DNA of 42,181 nucleotides, taken from contig NZ_SMKR01000050.1 in NCBI RefSeq assembly GCF_004348725.1, positions 1-42,181 on the forward strand. The letters run 5' to 3'. The notes below the pieces were generated by a model, which saw only the letters and a program-made list of their open reading frames with translations, was not told the origin of the DNA and searched no databases. Every line of letters starts with the position of its first letter. Position 1 is the stretch's first letter. Shown here piece after piece: positions 17,689 to 28,779 of this stretch. The translations under genes were made by a program, and so were the position numbers. Source of the DNA: Kribbella turkmenica. Lineage in GTDB: Bacteria > Actinomycetota > Actinomycetes > Propionibacteriales > Kribbellaceae.

Positions 17689-18977
17689 ACGCGTACCTGA
17701 TCACCGGAGCGAGCATCACTGGCGGTGAGGTGGCGGATCTGCTGATCGACAACGGCGAGATCGTCGCCGTCGGAACCGGCCTGGACGTGCCAGACGGCGC
17801 GGAGACGATCGACGCGACCGGCCTGGTCGCGCTGCCGGGGCTGGTCGACCTGCACACGCACCTGCGCGAGCCGGGCCGCGAGGACGCCGAGACCGTGCTC
17901 ACCGGCACCCGGGCCGCCGCACTCGGCGGGTTCACCGCGGTGTTCGCGATGGCCAACACCGACCCGGTCGCCGACACCGCCGGTGTCGTCGAGCAGGTCT
18001 GGCGCCTCGGCCGCGAGAGCGGGTACGCCGACGTCTACCCGATCGGCGCGGTCACGGTCGGCCGGAAGGGCACCCAGCTCGCCGAGCTCGGCGCGATGGC
18101 GGACTCGGCGGCCCGGGTCCGGGTGTTCTCCGACGACGGCGACTGTGTCTGGGACGCCGCGCTGATGCGCCGCGCCCTGGAGTACGTGAAGGCGTTCGAC
18201 GGCACGATCGCCCAGCACGCGCAGGAGCCGCGGCTGACCCAGGGCGCGCAGATGAACGAGGGCGCGCTGTCCGGCGTCCTCGGCCTGACCGGCTGGCCGA
18301 GCGTCGCCGAGGAGGCGATCATCGCCCGCGACATCCTGCTGAACGCGCACGTCGGCTCGAAGCTGCACGTCTGCCACCTGTCGACGAAGGGCTCGGTGGA
18401 GATCGTCCGCGCGGCGAAGAAGCGCGGGTACGAGGTGACCGCCGAGGTGACGCCGCACCACCTCCTGCTGACCGAGGACCTGGCCGCGTCCTACAACCCG
18501 GTGTTCAAGGTGAACCCGCCGCTGCGCACCAAGGAGGACGTCGAGGCGGTCCGCGAGGGACTGGCCGACGGCACGATCGACATCGTCGCCACCGACCACG
18601 CGCCGCACCCGGTCGAGGACAAGGACTGCGAGTGGAGCGCGGCCGCGTTCGGCATGACCGGCCTGGAAACGGCGGTGAGCGTGGTCCAGCACGCGATGAT
18701 CGACACCAAGCTGATGACGTGGGCGGACGTGGCCGATCGGATGAGCTACCGGCCGGCAGTCATCGGCCAGGCCGGCGACCACGGACGCCCGCTCGAGGCG
18801 GGTGCGCCGGCGAACGTCGTCCTGGTCGACCCGGCGGCCGAGCGGACCGTCGTCCCGGCGGAGTCGGCATCGCTGTCACGGAACACGCCGTTCGGCGGGA
18901 TGACGCTGCCGGGCAAGGTGGTCGCGACGTTCCTGCGCGGTACGCCGACCGTCCTGGACGGAGCGCTGTCGCGGTGA
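17685..18977 (+). CDS. pyrC: dihydroorotase, type I
   Basis: Dihydroorotase closes carbamoyl aspartate to dihydroorotate. The 430-residue amidohydrolase has the zinc motif [10 protein letters not shown] (His57, His59) and the second signature TDHAPH with Asp304. [12 protein letters not shown] and [11 protein letters not shown] are also typical, as is a long class I form. The GTG at 17685 is taken because it overlaps the pyrB stop and matches the family N-terminus. The open frame upstream runs through pyrB and is not coding here. Confidence 0.95.
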   Translation: MNAYLITGASITGGEVADLLIDNGEIVAVGTGLDVPDGAETIDATGLVALPGLVDLHTHLREPGREDAETVLTGTRAAALGGFTAVFAMANTDPVADTAGVVEQVWRLGRESGYADVYPIGAVTVGRKGTQLAELGAMADSAARVRVFSDDGDCVWDAALMRRALEYVKAFDGTIAQHAQEPRLTQGAQMNEGALSGVLGLTGWPSVAEEAIIARDILLNAHVGSKLHVCHLSTKGSVEIVRAAKKRGYEVTAEVTPHHLLLTEDLAASYNPVFKVNPPLRTKEDVEAVREGLADGTIDIVATDHAPHPVEDKDCEWSAAAFGMTGLETAVSVVQHAMIDTKLMTWADVADRMSYRPAVIGQAGDHGRPLEAGAPANVVLVDPAAERTVVPAESASLSRNTPFGGMTLPGKVVATFLRGTPTVLDGALSR

Positions 18978-19468
18978 AGGCTTTTCTGGGCGTCGCCGGC
19001 ACGCTGCTGGTGATCGCGGTCGGCTACTACGCCATGTACCGGGGCTGGCGGAACCGGCAGTCCCGGCAGGCCGGCCTGGCGCCGCTTCCGCTGGTGCCCG
19101 CGGCGGACAAGAGCAGAGGCGTGGAGGGCGTGTACGTCGCCACCACGTCGGCCGGCGACTGGATGGACCGGATCGCCGTGCACGAACTGGGCGTCCGCAG
19201 TACCGCGGACCTGGCCGTCAGCGAGGCCGGCCTGATCTTCCACCGGCAGGGCGCGGCGGATGTCTTCATCCCCGCGGACCAGGTGACCGGCGTCCGGACC
19301 GACCGCGGCATCGCCGGCAAGGTGACCGCGGAGAGGTCCGGGCTGGTGGTGGTCACCTGGAACCACGACGGCCGTGCGCTCGACACCGGGTTCCGCCCGC
19401 GCCGCAAGGCCGACACCGCCCCCTTGACCGAATCCATCTCGACCCTGATCGGAGCCGAGGAGAAATGA
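18974..19468 (+). CDS. PH-like domain membrane protein of the pyr operon
   Basis: A 164-residue protein with one N-terminal membrane span (about 4-20), a basic stop-transfer [10 protein letters not shown], and a soluble domain of about 110 residues (50-160) with the alternating beta pattern of PH-like domains ([20 protein letters not shown], then [10 protein letters not shown]). It occupies the same place as Rv1382, between pyrC and carA in Mycobacterium. Its role is unknown. Position suggests a link to pyrimidine synthesis or the membrane-bound PyrD step, which is inference. It overlaps pyrC (GTGA) and carA (ATGA). Confidence 0.8.
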   Translation: MKAFLGVAGTLLVIAVGYYAMYRGWRNRQSRQAGLAPLPLVPAADKSRGVEGVYVATTSAGDWMDRIAVHELGVRSTADLAVSEAGLIFHRQGAADVFIPADQVTGVRTDRGIAGKVTAERSGLVVVTWNHDGRALDTGFRPRRKADTAPLTESISTLIGAEEK

Positions 19469-20586
19469 GCCAGCCTGCACTGCTGGTCCTGGAGGACGGC
19501 CGGAGCTTCTCCGGTACGTCGTACGGGGCGACCGGCGAGACGTTCGGCGAGGCGGTGTTCACCACCGGGATGACCGGCTACCAGGAGACGCTGACCGACC
19601 CGTCGTACCACCGGCAGATCGTCACCCAGACCGCGCCGCACATCGGCAACACCGGGATCAACGACGAGGACGACGAGTCGCAGAAGATCTGGGTCGCCGG
19701 GTACGTCGTCCGCGACCCTGCCCGGGTGCCGTCGAACTGGCGGGCCACCCGCTCTCTCGACGACCAACTGCGGGCCCAGGGGATCGTCGGGATCTCGGGT
19801 ATCGACACCCGGGCGCTGACCCGGCACCTGCGGGAGCGCGGCGCGATGCGGGCCGGCATCTCGACCGAGGTCCTCGACCCGGACGCCCTGCTGGACAAGG
19901 TCCTGCAGCAGCCGCCGATGGTCGGCGCGGACCTCGCGTCCGAGGTGACCACCTTCGAGCCGTACGTCGTTCCGGCCGAGGGGGAGAAGCGGTTCACCGT
20001 GGTCGCGCTCGACCTCGGGATCAAGTCGATGACGCCGAAGCGGATGGCGGAGCGCGGCATCGAGGTGCACGTGATGCCGGCCACCGCGTCGCTGGACGAG
20101 GTGCTCGCGGTGAACCCGGACGGCATCTTCATGAGCAACGGCCCGGGCGACCCGGAGACCACCGAGCACCCGACCACCCTGCTCAAGCAGCTGCTGGAGC
20201 AGAACAAGCCGTACTTCGGCATCTGCTTCGGCAACCAGGTGTTCGGCCGGGCTCTCGGACTCGGCACCTTCAAACTCAAGTACGGGCACCGCGGCATCAA
20301 CCAGCCGGTGCTCGACCGGGCCACCGGCAAGGTCGAGATCACCGCGCAGAACCACGGGTTCGCGGTGGACGCGCCGATCGAGGAGACCGTCGAGACGCCG
20401 TACGGCGCGGCCGAGGTCAGCCATGTCTCGCTCAACGACAACGTGGTCGAGGGGCTGCGCCTGACCGGGAAGGACGGCAGGGTGCTCGCCTTCTCGGTCC
20501 AGTACCACCCCGAGGCGGCGGCCGGTCCGCACGACTCGGCGTACCTGTTCGACCGGTTCGTCGAACTGATGGAGGGGCGGGCCTGA
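19465..20586 (+). CDS. carA: carbamoyl-phosphate synthase small (glutaminase) subunit
   Basis: CarA hydrolyses glutamine and channels ammonia to CarB. The 373-residue protein has the CarA N-terminal domain ([20 protein letters not shown] region) and a class I glutamine amidotransferase domain. The catalytic triad is Cys254 in GICFGNQ, His348 and Glu350 in YHPE. The ATG overlaps the previous stop (ATGA), and its TGA shares an A with the carB ATG. Confidence 0.96.
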   Translation: MSQPALLVLEDGRSFSGTSYGATGETFGEAVFTTGMTGYQETLTDPSYHRQIVTQTAPHIGNTGINDEDDESQKIWVAGYVVRDPARVPSNWRATRSLDDQLRAQGIVGISGIDTRALTRHLRERGAMRAGISTEVLDPDALLDKVLQQPPMVGADLASEVTTFEPYVVPAEGEKRFTVVALDLGIKSMTPKRMAERGIEVHVMPATASLDEVLAVNPDGIFMSNGPGDPETTEHPTTLLKQLLEQNKPYFGICFGNQVFGRALGLGTFKLKYGHRGINQPVLDRATGKVEITAQNHGFAVDAPIEETVETPYGAAEVSHVSLNDNVVEGLRLTGKDGRVLAFSVQYHPEAAAGPHDSAYLFDRFVELMEGRA

Positions 20587-23500
20587 TGCCACGTCGTACA
20601 GACATCGAGTCGGTCCTGGTGATCGGCTCCGGCCCGATCGTGATCGGTCAGGCCTGTGAGTTCGACTACTCCGGCACCCAGGCGTGCCGGGTGCTCAAGG
20701 AGGAGGGCTTCCGGGTCGTCCTGGTGAACTCCAACCCGGCCACGATCATGACGGACCCGGAGTTCGCCGACGCCACCTACGTCGAACCGATCACCCCGGA
20801 GTACGTCGAGAAGGTGATCGAGAAGGAGCGCCCGAACGCGCTGCTGGCCACCCTCGGCGGCCAGACCGCGCTGAACGCGGCGATCGCGCTGCACGACAAC
20901 GGCGTGCTGGACAAGTACGGCGTCGAGCTGATCGGCGCGTCCGTCGACGCGATCCAGCGCGGCGAGAACCGGGAGTCGTTCAAGCAGATCGTCGAGAAGC
21001 TCGGCGCCGAGGTGGCCCGTTCGCGGATCTGCCACACGATCGACGACGTCCTCGGCGCGGCCGCCGACCTCGGTTACCCGCTGGTGGTGCGGCCGTCGTT
21101 CACCATGGGCGGCGTCGGCTCCGGGATGGCCTACGACGAAACCGACCTGCGCCGGATCGCCGGTGCCGGCCTGGTCGCGAGCCCGACCACCGAGGTGCTG
21201 ATCGAGGAGTCGATCCTCGGCTGGAAGGAGTACGAGCTGGAGGTGATGCGCGACAAGGCCGACAACGTCGTCATCATCTGCTCGATCGAGAACGTCGACC
21301 CGATGGGCGTGCACACCGGGGACTCGGTCACGGTCGCCCCGGCGATGACGCTGACCGACCGCGAGTACCAGGTGATGCGGGACCTGGCGATCGGCATCAT
21401 CCGCGAGGTCGGCGTCGACACCGGCGGCTGCAACATCCAGTTCGCGGTCAACCCGGCCGACGGCCGGCTGATCGTGATCGAGATGAACCCGCGGGTGTCG
21501 CGGTCGTCCGCACTGGCGTCGAAGGCCACCGGGTTCCCGATCGCCAAGATCGCCGCCAAGGTCGCGATCGGCTACACGCTCGACGAGATCCCGAACGACA
21601 TCACCAAGCAGACCCCGGCCAGCTTCGAGCCGACGCTGGACTACGTGGTGGTGAAGGTGCCACGGTTCGCGTTCGAGAAGTTCCCGGCCGCGGACGCCAC
21701 CTTGACCACGCACATGAAGAGCGTCGGCGAGGCGATGGCGATCGGCCGGAACTACACCGAGGCCCTGCAGAAGGCGCTGCGGTCGCTGGAGAAGCCGGAG
21801 GCCCGGTTCTCCTGGGCCGGGCAGCCGGCCACCGAGCTGGAGCCGTTGCTCCAGGCGATCGGGACGCCGCACGACGGCCGGTTGCGGACCATCATGGACG
21901 CGATCCGGGCGGGGGCGACGCCGGAGCAGATCTTCGCGGCCACGAAGATCGACCCGTGGTTCGTGGACCAGCTGTACCTGATCCACGAGACCGCGCTCCA
22001 GGTCGCGGCCGCGCCCCGGCTGACGCCCGAGGTGATCAGGCTCGCCAAGCGGCACGGGTTCTCCGACCTGCAGCTGGCCGAGATCCGCGGGCTGGCCGAG
22101 GACGTCGTCCGCGGGGTCCGGCAGGCGCTCGGGATCCGGCCGGTCTACAAGACGGTCGACACCTGTGCGGCCGAGTTCGCGGCCGAGACGCCGTACCACT
22201 ACTCGTCGTACGACGAGGAGACCGAGGTCGCACCGCGCACCGAGCCCGCCGTGCTGATCCTCGGGTCGGGCCCGAACCGGATCGGCCAGGGGATCGAGTT
22301 CGACTACTCCTGCGTGCACGCGTCGATGGCGCTGCGCGAGGCGGGCTACTGCACGATCATGGTGAACTGCAACCCGGAGACGGTCTCGACCGACTACGAC
22401 ACCTCCGACCGGCTGTACTTCGAGCCGCTCACCTGCGAGGACGTCCTCGAGATCGTCTACGCCGAGCTGCAGGCCGGCCCGGTCGCCGGGGTGATCGTGC
22501 AGCTCGGCGGTCAGACGCCGCTCGGACTGGCACAGCGGCTGGCGGACGCCGGCGTACCGATCGTCGGCACGTCGCCCGAGGCGATCCACCTGGCCGAGGA
22601 ACGGGGTGCGTTCGGCAAGGTGCTCGCGGACGCGGCGCTGCCGGCCCCGAAACACGGGACCGCGCTGTCGGCCGGCGAGGCGCACGGGGTGGCCGAGGAG
22701 ATCGGATTCCCGGTGCTGGTGCGGCCCTCGTACGTGCTCGGTGGCCGCGGGATGGAGATCGTCTACAGCTCGGCCGAGCTGACCGCGGCGCTGGACCGGC
22801 TGAGCGGCGGGTTCGGGTCGTGGGAGCACCCGGTGCTGATCGACCGGTTCCTGGACGACGCGGTCGAGATCGACGTGGACGGGCTGTTCGACGGCGAGGA
22901 ACTGTTCCTCGGCGGCGTGATGGAGCACATCGAGGAAGCCGGCGTGCACTCCGGTGACTCGTCCTGCGCGCTGCCGCCGATCACGCTCGGCAACGCGGAC
23001 ATCGAGAAGATCCGGCAGTCGACCGAGGCGATCGCCCGCGGCGTCGGCGTCCGCGGCCTGCTGAACGTGCAGTACGCGCTCGCCGGTGACGTGCTCTACG
23101 TGCTGGAGGCGAACCCGCGGGCCTCCCGGACGGTGCCGTTCGTGTCGAAGGCGACCGCGACCCCGCTGGCGAAGGCGGCGGCCCGGGTGATGCTCGGGTC
23201 CTCGATCGCCGGGCTGCGTGCCGAGGGCATGCTGCCGGCCGAGGGCGACGGCGGCACGCTGCCGACCTCGACGCCGATCGCGGTCAAGGAGGCCGTGATG
23301 CCGTTCAACCGGTTCCGGACCGTCGACGGCCGGTCGGTGGACACCGTGCTCGGCCCGGAGATGCGCTCGACCGGTGAGGTGATGGGCATCGACGACACCT
23401 TCGGGACGGCGTTCGCGAAGTCGCAGGCCGGGGCGTCCCAGCCGCTGCCGGGTTCGGGCAAGGTGTTCGTCTCGGTCGCGAACCGGGACAAGCGGCACAT

Positions 23501-23891
23501 GATCTTCCCGGTGAAGCGGCTGGCCGACCTGGGCTTTCAGATCTACGCGACCGAAGGGACCGCGGACGTCCTGCGCCGCAACGGGGTCGAGGCGGTCACG
23601 GTGCGCAAGAGCAGCCAGGGACCTGGCCCGAACGGCGAGCCGACGATCGTCCAGATGGTCCAGGACGGGGAGCTCCAGCTGATCGTCAACACCCCGATCG
23701 GCATCACCCAGGGCGGTTCGCCGCGCCTGGACGGGTACGAGATCCGCAGTGCCGCGGTCGCCCGCAACATCCCGTGCATCACCACGGTGCAGGGGCTGGC
23801 GGCCGCGGTCCAGGGAATCGAGGCCCAGCGGGCGGGGGACATCGGCGTCCGGTCGCTGCAGGACTGGGTGTCGAGGATCCGCGGTGTATAG
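20586..23891 (+). CDS. carB: carbamoyl-phosphate synthase large subunit
   Basis: CarB makes carbamoyl phosphate from bicarbonate, ammonia and two ATP. The 1101-residue protein has two homologous ATP-grasp halves, each opening with a GSGP motif ([20 protein letters not shown] at the start, [18 protein letters not shown] near 555), the tunnel and oligomerisation region between them, and a C-terminal MGS-like allosteric domain ([20 protein letters not shown] onward). Length matches the usual 1070-1110. The coding strand produces very long antisense open frames, which are shadows. It overlaps pyrD by 8 nt. Confidence 0.97.
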   Translation: MPRRTDIESVLVIGSGPIVIGQACEFDYSGTQACRVLKEEGFRVVLVNSNPATIMTDPEFADATYVEPITPEYVEKVIEKERPNALLATLGGQTALNAAIALHDNGVLDKYGVELIGASVDAIQRGENRESFKQIVEKLGAEVARSRICHTIDDVLGAAADLGYPLVVRPSFTMGGVGSGMAYDETDLRRIAGAGLVASPTTEVLIEESILGWKEYELEVMRDKADNVVIICSIENVDPMGVHTGDSVTVAPAMTLTDREYQVMRDLAIGIIREVGVDTGGCNIQFAVNPADGRLIVIEMNPRVSRSSALASKATGFPIAKIAAKVAIGYTLDEIPNDITKQTPASFEPTLDYVVVKVPRFAFEKFPAADATLTTHMKSVGEAMAIGRNYTEALQKALRSLEKPEARFSWAGQPATELEPLLQAIGTPHDGRLRTIMDAIRAGATPEQIFAATKIDPWFVDQLYLIHETALQVAAAPRLTPEVIRLAKRHGFSDLQLAEIRGLAEDVVRGVRQALGIRPVYKTVDTCAAEFAAETPYHYSSYDEETEVAPRTEPAVLILGSGPNRIGQGIEFDYSCVHASMALREAGYCTIMVNCNPETVSTDYDTSDRLYFEPLTCEDVLEIVYAELQAGPVAGVIVQLGGQTPLGLAQRLADAGVPIVGTSPEAIHLAEERGAFGKVLADAALPAPKHGTALSAGEAHGVAEEIGFPVLVRPSYVLGGRGMEIVYSSAELTAALDRLSGGFGSWEHPVLIDRFLDDAVEIDVDGLFDGEELFLGGVMEHIEEAGVHSGDSSCALPPITLGNADIEKIRQSTEAIARGVGVRGLLNVQYALAGDVLYVLEANPRASRTVPFVSKATATPLAKAAARVMLGSSIAGLRAEGMLPAEGDGGTLPTSTPIAVKEAVMPFNRFRTVDGRSVDTVLGPEMRSTGEVMGIDDTFGTAFAKSQAGASQPLPGSGKVFVSVANRDKRHMIFPVKRLADLGFQIYATEGTADVLRRNGVEAVTVRKSSQGPGPNGEPTIVQMVQDGELQLIVNTPIGITQGGSPRLDGYEIRSAAVARNIPCITTVQGLAAAVQGIEAQRAGDIGVRSLQDWVSRIRGV

Positions 23892-24921
23892 GAAGGTCGT
23901 CCGGCCGGTCCTGTACCGGCTGGGCCGCGGAGACGCGGAGGTCGCGCACGAGCAGACGCTCGCCGGCCTCCGGCTCCTCGGCCGCGTCCCCGGCACGCAG
24001 CGTGCCGGGGCCCGCCTGTCCGGCGCGGCCGCCGCGTCACCCCGCACGGTCTTCGGTGTCCGCTTCCCGTCACCCGTCGGACTCGCTGCCGGGATGGACA
24101 AGAACGGGGTCGCGCTGCGCGCCTGGCCGGCGCTGGGCTTCGGCTTCGTCGAAGTCGGCACCGTCACCGCACATCCGCAACCCGGCAACGAGAAGCCCAG
24201 GCTGTTCCGGCTGGTCGAGCACGAGGCCGTGATCAACCGGATGGGTTTCAACAACCTCGGCTCGGAGGCGCTGGCCGCGCGGCTGGCGGCGTACGGCGAC
24301 CTCGGCTACCCGTTGGGCGTCTCGATCGGGAAGTCGAAGGTGACCCCGCTCGAGGACGCGGTCGAGGACTACGTCACCTCGCTGCGGAGGCTGTACCGGT
24401 ACGGCGACTACTTCGCGGTCAACGTCTCGTCGCCGAACACGCCTGGACTGCGGTCGCTGCAGGACGCGGGTCATCTGCGTGAGCTGCTGACCGCCCTGCA
24501 TACCGAGGCCGCTTCGATGAGCGTCGCCGGGCTGGCCGGGAAGCCGATCCTGGTCAAGATCGCGCCGGACCTGACCTCGTCGGCGATCGACGAGCTCCTG
24601 CAGGTCTGCACCGACGTCGGCGTCGCCGGGATCATCGCCACCAACACGACCGTCGGCCGTGCCGGGGTGGAGTCGCACCCGCTGGCCGGCGAGACCGGCG
24701 GGCTGTCCGGCCGGCCGCTGACCGAGACCGCGGCCAAGACGGTCGCCCACATCCACGCCGAGACCGGGGGAGCGCTGCCGATCATCGGCGTCGGCGGGAT
24801 CCTCGAGCCGGCCGACGCCGCGCGGCTCCTCGACGCCGGCGCCGGCCTGGTCCAGGTCTACACCGGACTCATCTACCGCGGGCCCGGGCTGGTCCGCCGG
24901 ATCAACAGGAGCTTGCCATGA
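23884..24921 (+). CDS. pyrD: dihydroorotate dehydrogenase (quinone), class 2
   Basis: This membrane-associated flavoenzyme oxidises dihydroorotate with quinone. The 345-residue protein has the class 2 N-terminal amphipathic helix ([20 protein letters not shown]), [31 protein letters not shown], and the catalytic-serine loop [14 protein letters not shown] near 181. IIGVGGI binds the FMN phosphate. The GTG at 23884 lies inside the end of carB. Upstream in-frame codons only read through carB. Having pyrD within the pyr operon differs from M. tuberculosis, where it is elsewhere. Confidence 0.95.
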   Translation: MYRKVVRPVLYRLGRGDAEVAHEQTLAGLRLLGRVPGTQRAGARLSGAAAASPRTVFGVRFPSPVGLAAGMDKNGVALRAWPALGFGFVEVGTVTAHPQPGNEKPRLFRLVEHEAVINRMGFNNLGSEALAARLAAYGDLGYPLGVSIGKSKVTPLEDAVEDYVTSLRRLYRYGDYFAVNVSSPNTPGLRSLQDAGHLRELLTALHTEAASMSVAGLAGKPILVKIAPDLTSSAIDELLQVCTDVGVAGIIATNTTVGRAGVESHPLAGETGGLSGRPLTETAAKTVAHIHAETGGALPIIGVGGILEPADAARLLDAGAGLVQVYTGLIYRGPGLVRRINRSLP

Positions 24922-25754
24922 GCAACGAACCCTTCGGCACCCGGCTCCGGGCCGCGATGGACACCCGCGGCCCGCTGTGCGTCGGCATCGATCCGCACGC
25001 CCACCTGCTGGACTCGTGGGGGCTGCCGGACACCGCCGACGGCCTGGCGTCCTTCACGTACGGCGTCGTGGACGCGCTCGCCGACCGGGTCGCGGTGTTC
25101 AAGCCGCAGTCGGCGTTCTTCGAGCGGTTCGGGTCGGCCGGGATCGCGGTTCTCGAGCAGGCGACCACCCGGCTGCGGGACGCGGGCGCGCTGGTGATCA
25201 TCGATGCCAAGCGTGGTGACATCGGGTCCACGATGGCCGGCTACGCATCGGCGTACCTCGCGGAGAAGGGGCCGCTGGCGTGTGACGCGCTGACGGTGAG
25301 CCCGTACCTCGGGTTCGGCTCGCTGCAACCGGCGATCGACGAGGCGCGGGTGGCGGGTGCCGGGCTGTTCGTGCTGGCGCTGACGTCGAATCCGGAGGGA
25401 CCGCAGTTCCAGTCGGCCCGGACCGTCGCGGGTCCGACGGTCGCCGGCGCCGTACTGGATGGTCTGCGGGCGTTGAACGCGGACGCCGAGGACCTCGGGT
25501 CGTTCGGTGCGGTGGTCGGCGCGACCATCTCGTCCACGGACGAGGACCTGGACATCCGTGGGCCGTTGCTCGCGCCCGGGCTCGGCGCCCAGGGCGGCAC
25601 GGCCGAGGGGCTGGCCGAAGTCTTCGGCCCGGCGGTGCGCAACGTCGTCCCGTCGAGCTCACGGGAGATCCTCGGCGCCGGACCGTCGGCCGCCGCACTG
25701 CAGGACGCCGCCGCCCGAGCCAACGACGCCTTCCGAACCGTCCTGGGATACTGA
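24918..25754 (+). CDS. pyrF: orotidine 5-prime-phosphate decarboxylase, type 2
   Basis: This enzyme decarboxylates OMP to UMP. The 278-residue protein is of the longer mycobacterial/type 2 subfamily. The catalytic motif [11 protein letters not shown] has Asp96, Lys98 and Asp101. [11 protein letters not shown] starts the barrel and VVGATISST and [10 protein letters not shown] line the phosphate site. The ATG overlaps the pyrD stop (ATGA). It is the last gene of the operon and is followed by a strong hairpin. pyrE, the preceding enzyme, is not in the window. Confidence 0.96.
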   Translation: MSNEPFGTRLRAAMDTRGPLCVGIDPHAHLLDSWGLPDTADGLASFTYGVVDALADRVAVFKPQSAFFERFGSAGIAVLEQATTRLRDAGALVIIDAKRGDIGSTMAGYASAYLAEKGPLACDALTVSPYLGFGSLQPAIDEARVAGAGLFVLALTSNPEGPQFQSARTVAGPTVAGAVLDGLRALNADAEDLGSFGAVVGATISSTDEDLDIRGPLLAPGLGAQGGTAEGLAEVFGPAVRNVVPSSSREILGAGPSAAALQDAAARANDAFRTVLGY

Positions 25755-25786
25755 CGAACCGCACCGGATTCGGAGAGAATATGCAT

Positions 25787-25824
25787 CAACACATGGCGCG
25801 ATGAATTTCGCGCCATGTGTGTTG
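25787..25824 (+). terminator. strong terminator after the pyr operon
   Basis: CAACACATGGCGCGA (25787-25801) pairs with TCGCGCCATGTGTGTTG (25808-25824), a 15-bp stem with a 2-nt bulge and a TGAATT loop, followed by TTTCG. It begins 32 nt after pyrF and separates the pyr operon from the accessory genes. Confidence 0.8.
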
Positions 25825-25867
25825 TTTCGATTGAATTCCCGGGTCCGGGCGTGCGATCTTCGTCGGC

Positions 25868-26827
25868 ATGTACTCTCCTGGGCTGGAACTGTGCCGGCGG
25901 TTCTACCGGGAGGTGGTGGCGCCCGGGTTGACGGTGCCGCACAGTGCCGCGTTGATCGGTCGCGGCTCGGAGGTGCTCGGGTTCGACGACGAGATGTCCA
26001 CCGACCACAACTGCGAAGCGCGGGCCGTGGTGTTCGTGGCGGACGAGCACACCGGGCTGCGGCCGGAGGTCCCGGAACGGTTCATGGGGCGTCCCACACT
26101 GGTCGAGGTGCATACCGTCAGCGCGTACTTCGAGAAGCAGCTCGGCTGGGATCCCGGCGACGAACCGACCGTCCGGGACTGGCTCACCTTTCCGGAGCAG
26201 GGTCTGCGGATGCTGACCGCGGGTGCGGTCTTCCACGACGACCTCGGGCTGCAGGCGGTGCGCGACCGCCTCGCCTACTACCCGGACGACGTCTGGCGCT
26301 ACTTGCAGATCTCGGCGTGGTGGCGGGTGCACCCGGAGATGAACCTCGCCGGTCGCGCCGGCTTCGTGGGCGACGAGCTCGGGTCGGCGCTGATCGGGTC
26401 GCAACTGGTGCACAATCTGATGCGGCTGTGCTTCCTGATGGAGCGGCAGTACGCGCCGTACTCGAAGTGGTTCGGGACGGCGTTCTCGCAACTGTCGTGC
26501 GCGGGGGAGTTGACCCCGCTGTTCTCGAAGGTCCTGCACACCGACTCGTGGCAGGACCGCGAGGAAGCGTTGATGGCGGCGTACACGGGGGTCGCGGAGC
26601 TGCACAACCGGTTGGCGATCACCGAGCCGGTGACGATCGGCGTCGAGCGGATGTGCGACCGGCCGTTCAAGGTGGTCTGGGGAGACTTCCCGGGAGCGCT
26701 GCTGGCCGCCATCAGGGACCCGGAGGTCCGGCGGATCGCCGAGCGCTGGCCGGTCGGCACGATCGACGAGATCCGGAACGTGCTCTGGGCGGCGCGTGAT
26801 CGCCGCCAACTGCTGACGCTGCTCTAG
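25868..26827 (+). CDS. DUF4037 domain protein, predicted nucleotidyltransferase-like
   Basis: This 319-residue protein has an N-terminal region GRGSEVLGFDDEMSTDH (31-47) matching the nucleotidyltransferase-fold core of the DUF4037 family (GSE followed by an acidic D/E pair and DH). The remainder is helical, rich in Trp and His, with WWRVHPEMNLAGRAG. The substrate is unknown. Minimal nucleotidyltransferase relatives modify antibiotics, proteins or nucleotides. It is preceded by the pyr terminator, so it is transcribed separately, and its 3-prime end overlaps the convergent LysR gene by 4 nt. Assignment to the fold is from motifs, and DUF membership is from memory. Confidence 0.7.
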   Translation: MYSPGLELCRRFYREVVAPGLTVPHSAALIGRGSEVLGFDDEMSTDHNCEARAVVFVADEHTGLRPEVPERFMGRPTLVEVHTVSAYFEKQLGWDPGDEPTVRDWLTFPEQGLRMLTAGAVFHDDLGLQAVRDRLAYYPDDVWRYLQISAWWRVHPEMNLAGRAGFVGDELGSALIGSQLVHNLMRLCFLMERQYAPYSKWFGTAFSQLSCAGELTPLFSKVLHTDSWQDREEALMAAYTGVAELHNRLAITEPVTIGVERMCDRPFKVVWGDFPGALLAAIRDPEVRRIAERWPVGTIDEIRNVLWAARDRRQLLTLL

Positions 26828-27678
26828 TGTCGTGAGTACAGCTTGGTCAGCAGGGTGACGGCTGCTTCGGTGGCGGGGTGCGGGTCTCGGCGGTGCCAGA
26901 TGAGGTGGACGTCGACCGGCGGCGCATCGCGGACCGGGCGGTAGACGACGCCGTCCCGGCGGTACTGCGTGACCGTCGCGTGCGGGGTCAGTCCGACGCA
27001 TCGTCCGCCGGCGATCGCCGCCAGCCAGTCGTCGACGTCGTGCGTGTACTCGAGTCGGGGGCGTGCGTCCTCCGGCCAGAGGTCGGCGGTGGTGCTGCCG
27101 GTCCGGCGGTCGATCGCGAGGGTGCGGTCCTTCAACTGGTCCAGCGTGAGTGTGCGCTTCTTCGCGAGGGGGTCGTCGGCGGCGAGGGCGCAGTACCTGC
27201 GTTCGCTTGCGACGGTCGCGTGTGCGAACCGGCGATCGACCTGCGTGCGCACGATCGCGAGATCGCACAGGCCCTCAGCCAGTCCACCGGTGGCCGTGTT
27301 GGTGCGCACGAACTGCAGTTCCACGTCCGGGTGCTCCGTGGCCCACCGTCGCTGGAACTCGGCCGTGTGCCGCCCCATCGCCGACCACGCGTGGCCCACG
27401 CGCAGCCGGGTGTGCCCGGTCGTTGCCTCGCGCACCAGTTCGTCCACCTCGGCCAGCACCTGCCGGGCCCGCGCGAGCACCTGCACGCCCGCACTGGTCG
27501 GCGCGACCGACCGGCTGGTCCGGTGCAGCAGCCGAACCCCCAGCACGCGCTCCAGACCCATCACGTTCCGCGACACCGCCGCCTGCGACACTCCCAGCTC
27601 GATCGCAGCGTCCGTGAACGTCCCGGTCTCGGCCACCTCCACCAGACACCGCAGCTGCCGCAACTCCACCTGATCCAT
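26824..27678 (-). CDS. LysR-family transcriptional regulator
   Basis: A 284-residue LysR regulator. The N-terminal winged helix (ELRQLRCLVEVAETGTFTDA, then VSQAAVSRNVMGLERVLG) is standard. A periplasmic-binding-like effector domain occupies about 75-275. I take the ATG at 27678 (MDQVELRQLRC) because family members start 2-5 residues before the first helix. An ATG 11 codons earlier (27711) would overlap the divergent transporter's earliest ATG. It is divergent from the EamA transporter, the usual layout for a LysR regulator and its target. ATCCAT (27673-27678) and ATGGAT (27702-27707) form an inverted repeat in the gap. Confidence 0.88.
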   Translation of the reverse strand: MDQVELRQLRCLVEVAETGTFTDAAIELGVSQAAVSRNVMGLERVLGVRLLHRTSRSVAPTSAGVQVLARARQVLAEVDELVREATTGHTRLRVGHAWSAMGRHTAEFQRRWATEHPDVELQFVRTNTATGGLAEGLCDLAIVRTQVDRRFAHATVASERRYCALAADDPLAKKRTLTLDQLKDRTLAIDRRTGSTTADLWPEDARPRLEYTHDVDDWLAAIAGGRCVGLTPHATVTQYRRDGVVYRPVRDAPPVDVHLIWHRRDPHPATEAAVTLLTKLYSRH

Positions 27679-27746
27679 AACCACAGCGTATAGATCCGGC
27701 GATGGATGCATTTTGCGCAGGCGCCGCCCGGCCGCACGCTCGATGC

Positions 27747-28670
27747 ATGACCGCCACCCCGCCTGTCACCAACCCCCCGGGCCCGGCCGCGCCGGCTTCC
27801 ACCGCCCCGCGCGCACCGGAGGCGCGGACGGGGCGGGTCGTTGCGGTGTTGATGATGGTGGGAAGCGGGCTGTCCACCCAGGTGGGGGCTTCGGTCGGGG
27901 CGCTCGCGTTTCCCGTGGTGGGCCCGGTGGGCGTGGTGGCTGTCCGGCAGTGGGTGGCCGGGGTGGTGCTCGTTGCGGTCGGACGTCCGCGATTCCGGGC
28001 TCTGACGGGCAAGCAGTGGCGGCTGGTGCTGGGGCTGGCGGCGGTGTTCGCGGTGATGAATTTGTCGCTGTACACGTCGATCGACCGCGTGGGACTCGGC
28101 TTGGCGGTGACGCTGGAGTTCCTCGGGCCGCTGGCGGTGGCGCTGCTGGGTTCGCGGCGGTTGATCGACCTGGTGTGTGCTCTGGCCGTAGCGCCCGCGG
28201 TGGTGCTGCTCACGCGACCGCAGGCGACGACCGACTACCTGGGGATCGGACTCGGCCTCGTGGCCGCTCTCTGCTGGGCGTCGTACATCCTGCTCAACCG
28301 GCGCATCGGGCGGGAACTCCCCGGCGTGCAGGGCGTGGGCGCCGCGGCGGCGGTGTCCGGGCTGGCTTACGTTCCGATCGGCCTGATCGTGCTCTGGCAC
28401 CACCCGCCGACACCCGCGACCCTCGGATACGCCGTCGCCGCCGGGGTGCTGTCGTCCGCCGTACCTTTCCTGGTCGATCTGCTCAGCCTGCGCCGGGTCC
28501 CCGCGCAGTTCTTCGGCGTCTTCATGAGCGTCAACCCCGTCCTCGCCGCCCTGGTCGGCCTCCTCGTCCTCGACCAGCGCCTGGCCCCACTCGACTGGCT
28601 CGCCATCACCGCAATCGTCACCGCCAACGCCGTGGCGATCGCCCAACCCCGGCCGCCGGTGGCGGTCTGA
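27747..28670 (+). CDS. EamA-family (DMT superfamily) exporter, RhtA-like
   Basis: A 307-residue membrane protein with about ten hydrophobic spans in two EamA repeats. The second repeat is marked by LGLVAALCWASYILLNRR and the C-terminal VNPVLAALVGLLVLDQRL. RhtA-type members export threonine, homoserine or other metabolites, but the substrate here is not evident. The ATG at 27747 is preferred. One at 27702 would overlap the divergent LysR gene's upstream start. The Pro/Ala-rich N-terminal 28 residues are probably cytoplasmic. It is likely controlled by the LysR neighbour. Confidence 0.85.
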   Translation: MTATPPVTNPPGPAAPASTAPRAPEARTGRVVAVLMMVGSGLSTQVGASVGALAFPVVGPVGVVAVRQWVAGVVLVAVGRPRFRALTGKQWRLVLGLAAVFAVMNLSLYTSIDRVGLGLAVTLEFLGPLAVALLGSRRLIDLVCALAVAPAVVLLTRPQATTDYLGIGLGLVAALCWASYILLNRRIGRELPGVQGVGAAAAVSGLAYVPIGLIVLWHHPPTPATLGYAVAAGVLSSAVPFLVDLLSLRRVPAQFFGVFMSVNPVLAALVGLLVLDQRLAPLDWLAITAIVTANAVAIAQPRPPVAV

Positions 28671-28779
28671 CGGCTGGGAGCGATCGCGGGGGTGACGGGA
28701 AAGCATCGGTTTCGGATGGTTTGGTCACCAGCGGTAGCGTCGCGGGTGACACCCCGAGGACGACCTCCGACTCCCGAGG

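Noticed and set aside
19578..24254. 1558-codon minus-strand open frame opposite carA/carB, and similar long antisense frames at 2375-4969 and 6382-8943
   Set aside because: High-GC coding strands produce such shadows. The translations are Arg/Gly/Val-rich, low-complexity and lack motifs, while the plus strand encodes clear families.
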